Positions 54,097 to 61,373 of a stretch of 61,373 bases of DNA are shown piece by piece. A program made the translations under genes and the position numbers. The DNA lies in the NCBI GenBank assembly GCA_964369415.1, contig CAYJFP010000012.1:1-61373 (forward strand). The letters run 5' to 3'. This DNA comes from SIG603 sp964369415 (GTDB lineage Bacteria; Bacillota; Clostridia; Oscillospirales; Acutalibacteraceae). Position 1 is the first letter of the stretch, and each line of letters starts with the position of its first letter. The notes under the pieces were generated by a model. It ran no database searches. It saw only the letters and a program-made list of their open reading frames with translations, and was not told the DNA's origin.

Positions 54097-54993
54097 ATGA
54101 ACAAACGAATTACTTTAGGACGAAAAATATTTAATGTATTTAATATCTTGTTTTTATCTTTAGTTTCACTTACATGCCTATTGCCTTTTTTGAATTTACT
54201 TGCAATATCACTGAGTGACGGCGCAGCCGCATCTGCTGGAATGGTTGGATTTGTCCCTGTAGGCTTCAACTTTTCAACTTATCAATTTGTTTTAGGCAAT
54301 GATTCATTCATAACAGCATTTGGAATATCTATTTTAAGAGTTGTTTTAGGCGTATCACTTAATCTAGCCGTTGTAATCATGACCGCCTATCCCCTTTCAA
54401 AATCGAGTAAAATGTTTAAAGGAAGAAACATATTCGCTTGGTTCTTCGTGGTCTCAATGCTCTTTGTTCCAACTACCATACCTTTGTTCGTCACTGTTCA
54501 AAGTTTAGGCCTTATGGATACTATATTTGCTTTGATTTTACCCGGAGCACTGCCTGTTTTTAATATGATAGTCATGCTGAACTTCTTTAGAAACTTGCCA
54601 AAAGAAATAGAGGAAGCGGCACTTATCGACGGTGCAAACCATGTAACAATTTTACTAAAAATATTTATTCCACTTTCAAAACCATCTATAGCGACTATCA
54701 CTTTATTCTGCGTGATATTTCACTGGAACACATGGCTTGATGGTATTTTGTACATGAATTCACCCGACAATTACCCACTGCAAAGTTATCTACAAACAAT
54801 AGTGGTAAATCCAGAACAACTCTTTAGATTAATGGGCAACGACCCATCTATAGCAGAAATGCTCTCGGTAATCAGCAATACCACCGCAAAATCTGCACAG
54901 TTGTTTTTAGGAATGATACCAGTTTTAATAGTCTATCCATTCTTACAAAAATACTTCACCAGCGGTTTAGTTTTGGGTAGTGTAAAAGGATAA
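54097..54993 (+). CDS. Sugar ABC transporter permease, YtcP/LplC type
   Basis: This 298-residue MalG-like permease has six spans and the EAA loop EEAALIDGANHVTILLKIF. It pairs with the LplB-type permease immediately upstream. No ATPase is encoded in this operon, so it relies on a shared ATPase. A perfect inverted repeat separates it from the histidine kinase gene. Confidence 0.9.
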   Translation: MNKRITLGRKIFNVFNILFLSLVSLTCLLPFLNLLAISLSDGAAASAGMVGFVPVGFNFSTYQFVLGNDSFITAFGISILRVVLGVSLNLAVVIMTAYPLSKSSKMFKGRNIFAWFFVVSMLFVPTTIPLFVTVQSLGLMDTIFALILPGALPVFNMIVMLNFFRNLPKEIEEAALIDGANHVTILLKIFIPLSKPSIATITLFCVIFHWNTWLDGILYMNSPDNYPLQSYLQTIVVNPEQLFRLMGNDPSIAEMLSVISNTTAKSAQLFLGMIPVLIVYPFLQKYFTSGLVLGSVKG

Positions 54994-55005
54994 ATATAAT
55001 AAGCG

Positions 55006-55033
55006 TACCTGTTAACAAAAATGTTAACAGGTA
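55006..55033 (+). repeat. Hairpin between importer and sensor kinase genes
   Basis: TACCTGTTAAC (55006-55016) pairs with GTTAACAGGTA (55023-55033) around a 6-nt loop. The T-run after it is weak, so it may be a processing site or partial terminator that lowers kinase expression. Confidence 0.55.
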
Positions 55034-55072
55034 TTGGCTGTTTTAAATAATAAAAAACGAAGCGGTGTGAAG

Positions 55073-56854
55073 ATGAAAAACAAACTTACTAACTCGGTGT
55101 TTACAAAATTACTACTGATTTTCCTATTAATAATCGCATTGGTTTATACCACTGCATTTTACGGGTTGAATCTAAGTATCGAAAACACTAAAAAACAATA
55201 TATAGATAATATCAATAGTCAAATGTCCTTATCACTCGATAGATTTGAAAGAGAAATCAAGTCGCTCGAAAGTCAGCAACACGACTTACTTATATCCATG
55301 GACATGCAGCGTATTAACTTTGCAGAGCTACAATACTTTGACTATGAAAAAGCTGAAATAATAAATAGAATTACTGACAATCTCGTTTTTCTGAGCGAAA
55401 CCGAGTATTTAGGCTATATCACGGTCGATTTATACAATTTAGACAGGCAACTAGGTGCGGCAAACGGAATCGCACTTTACGATAACATGCACGAAGAAGC
55501 TGTAAGTGACTTTATTTTAAATCACAAACAATCCAATACTTTTAGCTACTATGATGACAATATATTTTTGGTATCCACCAATAATTATTCTTATTTAAAA
55601 GATAACATTCCATCTACTGTCATACGCTCTTCTATTTCAAAAGATTATTTATCCGAGTTTCTTTTGTCATTTTCCGCTACCGAAGGTGCCATTTCTGCGT
55701 ATCTATTTAACAACGACAACTTAATCGTGTCTACAGCAGAGGAAAACGAGGAAATACTCTCTAATCTCATCAGCCAAAATGAGAATTATTCATCATCTGA
55801 TACCGTAAAGATTGATAACACTGATTATTTATTTTACACTTTATACTCCGATGAACTTCAACTAAGATACCTCCAAATCATTCCATATTCCGAAGCTTTT
55901 AGCAATGTAATATTCACTCAAAACATCATCATAGCCATAGGAATAGTTTTAGTTTTGTTGTTTGTCATTTATGTATTTTACACTTACAAAACTGTCAAAA
56001 AACCTTTAGCCGTGTTAATTGAGTCGTTTAACCGACTTGAAAAACAGGATTTCGTACAGATTACTTCTTCTAAAAAAGATGAATTCACACAGGTGTTTTC
56101 CTCTTTTAACAAAATGTCCGCAAAACTTAAAACTTTAATTACAGACAACTATCAACAAAAAATATTGGCACAAAAAGCCGAACTAAGACAACTACAATCA
56201 CAAATAAATCCACATTTTCTTTATAATAGTTTCTTTTTACTCAAAAAAAGAATTGCGCATAATCAAATGCAAGACGCAAGCGATTTTTGTGACATGCTCG
56301 GCAAGTATTTCCACTATATCACAAAAAACTATGACGACTATGAAACTTTAGACGAAGAAATAGCCTATGCAAAGGTTTATGCCGATATTCAAAGCATCAG
56401 ATTTTCAAAAAGAATTTCCGTAGATTTTTCACCGCTTCCTGAAAACCACAAAAATCTGATTGTGCCAAAACTGATTATTCAGCCCATCATTGAGAACGCC
56501 TTTAAATACGGGCTTGAAAGCGTTGAATTTGACGGCTTATTAAAGGTATACTACACCGAGGATACTGATTCTAATCTTTTGCATATTATTGTTGAAAACA
56601 ACGGTGAAAATTTTGACAAAAACGAGTCTTTAGCAAGGCATTTAAACGAAACATTAAACGACCCTAACTGGCTTAATGCACCTACTGGACTTGCAAACAT
56701 TCATAAACGATTACAGCTATATTTTGAAGGTGTTTGCGGCCTTGATTTTAAAGACTCAGATGACGGTGGACTTATTGTAACACTGACAATTTCAACAGAA
56801 TATTTAAAGAGAAGGGAGCAAAACGATGCTAACGATATTAGCGGTAGACGATGA
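55073..56854 (+). CDS. Sensor histidine kinase, YesM type
   Basis: This membrane sensor of 593 residues has a first span at about residues 11-30, an extracytoplasmic sensing domain of about 240 residues, a second span near 280-305 and a HAMP-like linker. The His_kinase domain has the phosphorylated His381 (INPHFLYNS), followed by HATPase (PIIENAFKYGLE and a late GLANIHKRL). Kinases of this LytS/YesM class control sugar importers in Firmicutes. The ATG at 55073 is chosen because the frame upstream of it has no ribosome site, though the site before 55073 is also weak. It overlaps the regulator gene by 29 bp. Confidence 0.88.
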   Translation: MKNKLTNSVFTKLLLIFLLIIALVYTTAFYGLNLSIENTKKQYIDNINSQMSLSLDRFEREIKSLESQQHDLLISMDMQRINFAELQYFDYEKAEIINRITDNLVFLSETEYLGYITVDLYNLDRQLGAANGIALYDNMHEEAVSDFILNHKQSNTFSYYDDNIFLVSTNNYSYLKDNIPSTVIRSSISKDYLSEFLLSFSATEGAISAYLFNNDNLIVSTAEENEEILSNLISQNENYSSSDTVKIDNTDYLFYTLYSDELQLRYLQIIPYSEAFSNVIFTQNIIIAIGIVLVLLFVIYVFYTYKTVKKPLAVLIESFNRLEKQDFVQITSSKKDEFTQVFSSFNKMSAKLKTLITDNYQQKILAQKAELRQLQSQINPHFLYNSFFLLKKRIAHNQMQDASDFCDMLGKYFHYITKNYDDYETLDEEIAYAKVYADIQSIRFSKRISVDFSPLPENHKNLIVPKLIIQPIIENAFKYGLESVEFDGLLKVYYTEDTDSNLLHIIVENNGENFDKNESLARHLNETLNDPNWLNAPTGLANIHKRLQLYFEGVCGLDFKDSDDGGLIVTLTISTEYLKRREQNDANDISGRR

Positions 56855-57593
56855 AATAGAAAACATAGAAATGATGAGTAGAATTTTAAATAGAGCGTAC
56901 TCGAGCAATCATCAAGTTTTGACAAGCAACATCAGCCGTGCGGCAAGGGACATTGTTCAAACTCAGCCGATAGACATACTTCTTACCGACATTAACATGC
57001 CCTATATAGACGGCTTTGAGCTTTGTAAAATGGCAAAGGAAAGCAACCCTAAATGTCATGTGATTTTTCTTACAGGATTTAACGACTTTGATTATGCTTA
57101 TAAAGCATTAAAGGCAGGCTGTTCCGACTTTATTTTAAAAATTAATGCCGCTACAGAAATAACTATAGCTATTAACAAAGTCATTCATCAAATAGAAAAG
57201 GATAAAAAGAAGGAAGAACTCTTAATCGAGGCCGAGCGAGACAAAAAACTTCATATAGATGACAATAGTGAAAACGAAGTTATTGCACATGTAAAAAATT
57301 ATATTAATAGTAATATCCAAAACGAAATTACGCTTTATATTTTATCTAAAGCAGTTCATATGAACGCTTCGTATTTATCTCGCATCTTTAAGCAAAACAC
57401 CGGAGTTACGCTTACCGAGTACTTATTAGAATTGCGTATAAAAAAAGCCAAAGAGTTGTTAAGAGACACGGACTTAAAGGTTCAGGAAATTTGCCTAAAA
57501 GTGGGAATAGATTCTCCAGCATACTTTACACGAATATTTAAGAAAGAAGTAGGATGCACAACTTCTGAATATAGACTACGCTCCTCTAAATAA
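56826..57593 (+). CDS. Response regulator with AraC-type DNA-binding domain, YesN type
   Basis: This 255-residue protein has a receiver domain (1-125; acidic Asp8, Asp9, phosphorylated Asp55 in LLTDINMP, Thr83) and a C-terminal AraC double HTH (about 155-255). The conserved receiver Lys105 is followed by Ile (FILKIN), where most receivers have Lys-Pro. Translation is coupled to the kinase by a 29-bp overlap, with AGGGAG as ribosome site. It probably activates the importer operon upstream in response to an extracellular sugar. Confidence 0.88.
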   Translation: MLTILAVDDEIENIEMMSRILNRAYSSNHQVLTSNISRAARDIVQTQPIDILLTDINMPYIDGFELCKMAKESNPKCHVIFLTGFNDFDYAYKALKAGCSDFILKINAATEITIAINKVIHQIEKDKKKEELLIEAERDKKLHIDDNSENEVIAHVKNYINSNIQNEITLYILSKAVHMNASYLSRIFKQNTGVTLTEYLLELRIKKAKELLRDTDLKVQEICLKVGIDSPAYFTRIFKKEVGCTTSEYRLRSSK

Positions 57594-57595
57594 AC

Positions 57596-57628
57596 AAATT
57601 CCCTGTAACACTAGATTACAGGGAATTT
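57596..57628. terminator. Bidirectional terminator between convergent operons
   Basis: AAATTCCCTGTAA (57596-57608) pairs perfectly with TTACAGGGAATTT (57616-57628), with a T-run on the plus strand and TTTGTTTA on the minus strand. It separates the regulator from the amidohydrolase. Confidence 0.85.
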
Positions 57629-57629
57629 T

Positions 57630-58898
57630 TCATATATCAAGCTTGTATAATTTTTTTGGATTATCAAAAAATATGCTCTTTGCGACATGTTTAGCGGTGT
57701 CATAGTCAAAAACACCTTCATCAATCTTTTTTGCCAAAGTTCTTGCTATATTTTCTCTTGCCATGAACTGATGTCCCGCAACTCCGTCGATAAAGCAGTA
57801 ATCTCCTCCAAAGCCTAAAATTTTATTATACGCTATTAAGTCAAGCCACTCATCAAGCGCATTAATACAAGCTGTTGGTGAAATTATATGTGCCCAACAC
57901 ATGTCAATATACACATTAGGAAACATTTTAGCAAGTGCGCCTATCTCTTTATGGTAAGGATACCCTATGTGAAAAACATCAAATTTTACCGCAGGATATA
58001 AGGCGAATAGATTATTAAGTAGTACAGGATTGCTGTTTGCCAAAAAATTGCCGTTTCCCTCTTGCAAACCCGTGTGAAACTGATATACCATTTCGTGTTT
58101 TTCTGCACATTTCAAGACATAATGCATCATGAAGTTCTGCAAATTCTCCCCGCCTCTTACTTTCATCTCTACAGTATGCTGAAACTTGCCGCCTGAAAGT
58201 AAGTTAATATATTCTTCCTCGGCTTTAGCCTTTTCGGTAAGTGGAAAGTACAATGACCTTGTATATGCAAGCGCTGATTTTAGTATATTATTCCCGCTGT
58301 TTGAAAGAGAGTTTATTTTAGCCTTTACACTTTCAAGATACTCATCAAAGTCACGAATTTTTGTATTTAGGTCCAATTCAAGTTGGTGAATTGCTTCTAA
58401 ATCAGGCATTATTAAATCATCTATCCTCACGGCGGGCTTAAAATAATCTTTGTCACAGTCAAAATCTCCGTCTAAGATGCTAATTTTAATTTTAGAAATA
58501 TCCTTTAGCACCTTTTTGTAGTGTTTTTCATTGTTAAGTGCTTTTAAAAACTGCTCATTTAAGTCCTTAATCGTATTTTCACATATATCATCTATCCCGT
58601 AAATCAGTCTTACTGCATGTCTTAAACTTCTTCCGTATCCTGTAAATTTGCTCACTTCCCAATAAGGTTTTGCAAGTCTAAAGCGTTTTTCGATATCGAT
58701 TTCAGGGTTAATCACGGTATTAAAATCATTTTTACTCAGACCTGAACTTATTAGATCCACGCTGAAATAATGAAACAGATATTCGCTTAAAACATCGGCT
58801 TTTTTATCCCTGTTTTTTTCGTAACCTTCTAAATGTTCATGAGTATCAATTATCTCCAAACTCTTTACATATTCATAAATTTTATCATAATTTTTCAT
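57630..58898 (-). CDS. Metal-dependent amidohydrolase (Amidohydro_2-like)
   Basis: This 422-residue TIM-barrel enzyme has the metal-binding HxH in IDTHEHLEG near residue 19, a later His in QFHTGLQEGNG, a His in VFHIGYPYH and a terminal Asp in LGFGGDYCF. This pattern fits the amidohydrolase superfamily and the branch that contains 2-pyrone lactonase-like and uronate-isomerase-like enzymes. GGGGGAAG precedes the ATG. It lies 13 bp after a GH78-type gene and shares its operon, so a sugar lactone, uronate or aglycone is a plausible substrate. I cannot fix the reaction. Confidence 0.8.
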   Translation of the reverse strand: MKNYDKIYEYVKSLEIIDTHEHLEGYEKNRDKKADVLSEYLFHYFSVDLISSGLSKNDFNTVINPEIDIEKRFRLAKPYWEVSKFTGYGRSLRHAVRLIYGIDDICENTIKDLNEQFLKALNNEKHYKKVLKDISKIKISILDGDFDCDKDYFKPAVRIDDLIMPDLEAIHQLELDLNTKIRDFDEYLESVKAKINSLSNSGNNILKSALAYTRSLYFPLTEKAKAEEEYINLLSGGKFQHTVEMKVRGGENLQNFMMHYVLKCAEKHEMVYQFHTGLQEGNGNFLANSNPVLLNNLFALYPAVKFDVFHIGYPYHKEIGALAKMFPNVYIDMCWAHIISPTACINALDEWLDLIAYNKILGFGGDYCFIDGVAGHQFMARENIARTLAKKIDEGVFDYDTAKHVAKSIFFDNPKKLYKLDI

Positions 58899-58911
58899 TT
58901 AACTTCCCCCT

Positions 58912-61209
58912 TTAATCAAGCTGGTATTCTCCAGCGGTCAAAACATGTGTTTTCTTATTCCAAATCACCCTTGCTGTCGTGCCAACAGGTATCTTAAGCG
59001 ATAATACTCCACTATCATCATAACTTACACAAAGCTTTCCTCTTGGGGTAATCGTTTCCAAAGAACAGGTATTAATATACTCAAAAAGCATTGGTGCTAT
59101 GGTAACAGTACGATAAGCAATCTCTATATCTCTGATTCCCGCAACATATCCAAAAATCCAGTCTACCATAGTACCTAAAAAATAATGATTATACGAGCGT
59201 GAGCTTTTTTCATAAGATTCCCATAATGTTCCGGCTCCCTGTAAAACCATATATCCTACACTTGGATAATCAGTTTTCACAGCCATATCATATGCAAGCT
59301 TGATTTCGCCTATTTCTGATAAGAATGGTAAAATATATTTATTACCAACTATGCCCACATCAAGGCAGTTTTTACTTACTAAGTCCTCAATCAAACTTTT
59401 TTTAACTCTTTCATACTCATCTCCTCGTACAATATTAAAAACACAAGGCAGCAAATTTTGGGTTTGCCTATACCTACTTCTTTTTCTCAAATGATTAATA
59501 TCAATCTCTGATGTAAAGTACCCTAGGCTTTCATCAAAACAGTTTTGCATTATCGCTTCTTTTACTTTTTTTGAAACAGTTAAATGCTTTTTCTCATCCT
59601 CCTTTTTATTCAGCAATTTAGCTATTTTTGCCATTTTATCTAGCGAGATAGAACTATATATACTTCCCACAACCACACTGTTTTCTGGTGGTGTAGCATC
59701 ATAGTTTTCATCAAATGTTGGTGAAGACCAATCTGCTAAATACTCACCGCCATCAAGAAAGTTATTTTTCTCTAGTCGCTTTAGATAATTATCGGCTAGT
59801 TTACAAAGTGACTTATAATGCTTTTTTAGTATAGACTCGTTGCCTGTATACTGATATACTGCAAAAACTGCAAAGAAATATGCACTAGTCCAAACTGTAT
59901 CATTATCATATCCAAATCCCCCTGTCGGAACTATCAATGGAACTAATCCATCTTCTCTTTGGGCAATTTTCACATCATCAAGCCAGCTTTCCAAAAGAGA
60001 AGCAATATCAAAAGATACAAACATCGTATCAAGTGCAACATTTATATCGCCAAGCCATCCATTTTTCTCGTATAATGGGGTGTCCGTAATTTTGCCATGA
60101 AAATTATTGCGCAAGGTTCTTAGCATGCTATCATATATTTGATTTAATATTTGATGACTACAATCAAAAACAGTGTTTTGAGTAACATCATTATGTACCG
60201 TAATTATTTTGCAATCACTTATATTTAAAGATATCTCCGAGCTTATAATATGCACATACAAAAAGCCTTTATAGCTAAAGCACGGTTCAAAATTTCTAAG
60301 TCATTTCCTTTACATATATAAACATCTGTTTGCATTTCACCTTTAAATAAACGGAGGTGTTTGCAGTCTCAACCTATTAGTTGGAACAGGTACTATTCTA
60401 GCATTAACAAAACTCTCTTCTGGTATTTCTTCTTTTCTTGCATCATAATACTCTCCAAAATAAATGCTATTAAGTCGTAATGGACCAGAATCTGAAACCA
60501 ACCAATTCTCATCTGCATTTATTATCTTTTGATTTCCACTATTGTCGATAAGCCTAATTTGTGCAAACAATGACGGTTTTCCCCTCCAACTTGCAGCATG
60601 CCACAAAAAATCGCTAGTAGCACCTTCATTAAAAAAACCATTCCCCAATGTTATTCTTATCTCATTGTGTGAATAAATCAGCCTTGTTATGTCATAAACA
60701 TTATATTTAGCATTTTTATCATACATTGTGTGAGGCGGATTTAAGAGCGTATCCGTGACTTCACATCCATTAAGTTTAACTTCATAAAGACCTAATCCAC
60801 ATATTACAAGTACAGCTTGCTTTACACTTAGCGCATCAAAACCATAAGAGAAAACAGGTGAAGCTTCACTTTTTTCATCAGGAAACCCTATCCACTTGTG
60901 CTCAAACTCTCCTAAAAAAGCAGTATTAAATTTTTTACTCACCCTAAACTTATCTACACTTATTTCCAAAGTGTAAATTTCAAAACTTTTTAGTCTTTCT
61001 CCAGTGTACTGAATATTTAAGAAATTATCTGTAGCTATTCTATGTTCCCACATAAACTCTTTTTCATGGTAAAGTGTCAATCGACAATGGTAACTCTCTT
61101 TATATTCATCTACTTCTTCTATCGCAAAAGAAAAACACGGTATTTCTTCATCTATCCACACTCCGTCAACAAGTGGAATGTTTCCTATTCTTAGATTTGT
61201 TATTTCCAT
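58912..61209 (-). pseudogene. Alpha-L-rhamnosidase (GH78) broken by two frameshifts
   Basis: Two frames on the minus strand make one GH78-like protein. The first (61209-60343) has the N-terminal beta-domains (GLYEVKLNG, LNPPHTMYDKNAKYNVYD) and stops right after TPPFI. A second frame continues KGEMQTDVYICKGND, and a third continues EPCFSYKGFLYVHIISSEIS into the catalytic domain (58912-60261). That domain has DTPLYEKNGWLGD with the general-acid Glu retained and TLWESYEKSSRS later. The two shifts lie in short T-runs near 60,342 and 60,288. The segment with VYDFGQNIAGW is also missing at the first shift, which points to a true deletion rather than only sequencing error. Without correction no complete enzyme is made. 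Confidence 0.75.
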
Positions 61210-61234
61210 ATCATCCACCTATCCATTTAATTAA

Positions 61235-61263
61235 ATTATCAATCATTTTGACTTTAATGTCAA
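61235..61263 (-). promoter_or_regulatory. Promoter of the broken GH78 gene and amidohydrolase
   Basis: On the minus strand TTGACA (61258-61263), 17 bp and GATAAT (61235-61240) lie about 25 bp before the start codon. Confidence 0.6.
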
Positions 61264-61331
61264 TCGTTTCTGCTCAACAAGTAAAAAAAGTGCTATTAAA
61301 TCAAAATCTTGCAATAACTTTCACTTTTCAC

Positions 61332-61373
61332 TTATTCTTCTACATATTCACGAGCTCTCTCAACGTATTCACA
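61332..61373 (-). CDS. Possible C-terminal end of a gene cut by the window edge
   Basis: On the minus strand 13 codons (CEYVERAREYVEE) are followed by TAA at 61332-61334. The charged amphipathic composition looks like a coding end, and the position fits the last codons of an upstream gene in the same direction. It is too short to identify. Confidence 0.25.
   Translation of the reverse strand, partial: CEYVERAREYVEE

Noticed and set aside
60262..60342. Reading the two GH78 parts as two independent genes.
   Set aside because: The downstream frame begins in the middle of a GH78 beta-domain, without a ribosome site, and the sequence between the frames continues the same protein in a third frame.
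1..61373. rRNA, tRNA or CRISPR arrays.
   Set aside because: No conserved rRNA segments, no tRNA-like cloverleaf with GTTCRA arm and no regular repeat-spacer array were found in the intergenic regions by eye.

Overview
The window is low-GC, gene-dense bacterial chromosome from a strictly Gram-positive-type organism, most likely an anaerobic Clostridia member. The evidence is the rpoB-rpoC-rpsL-rpsG-fusA-tuf order, AGGAGG-type ribosome sites, consensus sigma-A promoters, PxTG sortase-anchored surface proteins, LplB/YtcP-type sugar transporters with YesM/YesN-type regulation, and GH78/GH10/GH38 glycosidases. I would not name a genus.

Region 1 (1-4.7 kb) is the end of an integrated mobilizable element: a RecA-fold RepA-like ATPase, a MobC-like ribbon-helix-helix protein, a tyrosine integrase and a small excisionase, read leftwards. 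They are divergent from an XRE repressor and a TIGR02391/Ymh protein carrying a HEPN-like R-x4-H motif, which is a possible defence cargo. The element abuts the 3' end of guaA.

Region 2 (4.7-19.1 kb), all on the minus strand, is housekeeping: guaA, a DUF3784 membrane protein, tuf, fusA, rpsG, rpsL, rpoC and rpoB, with perfect or near-perfect promoters before rpsL and rpoB. Codon and base usage changes abruptly inside tuf (about 7.85-7.9 kb), so everything to the left may come from another genome by recombination, or by a contig mis-join.

Region 3 (19.3-33.5 kb) is accessory carbohydrate use. It has an ABC importer without its own ATPase, a divergent AraC regulator and an intact alpha-L-rhamnosidase, followed by recQ, a sortase-anchored surface protein and an ABC-F ATPase.

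Region 4 (33.6-41.8 kb) is the most interesting part. A compact seven-gene operon encodes phosphonoacetaldehyde hydrolase (PhnX, Asp12 and Lys53 present), an iron alcohol dehydrogenase of the phosphonate-associated type, a complete Ugp/Mal-type ABC importer and a PHP-family phosphoesterase in the place that UgpQ holds in ugp operons. A DeoR regulator lies upstream. No PhnW aminotransferase is present. I read it as a candidate route for importing phosphonate esters and releasing acetaldehyde and phosphate, probably via 2-hydroxyethylphosphonate. Three 11-bp-phased repeats lie just upstream of the putative promoter.

Region 5 (42-61.4 kb) holds a 1,413-residue surface protein with about seven repeats, a cytosolic GH10 enzyme, an IS3 remnant that truncated another gene, a GH38 alpha-mannosidase, a second LplB-type importer with a YesM/YesN-type two-component system, an amidohydrolase, and a GH78 gene broken by two frameshifts and an apparent internal deletion. 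No rRNA, tRNA or CRISPR array was seen.
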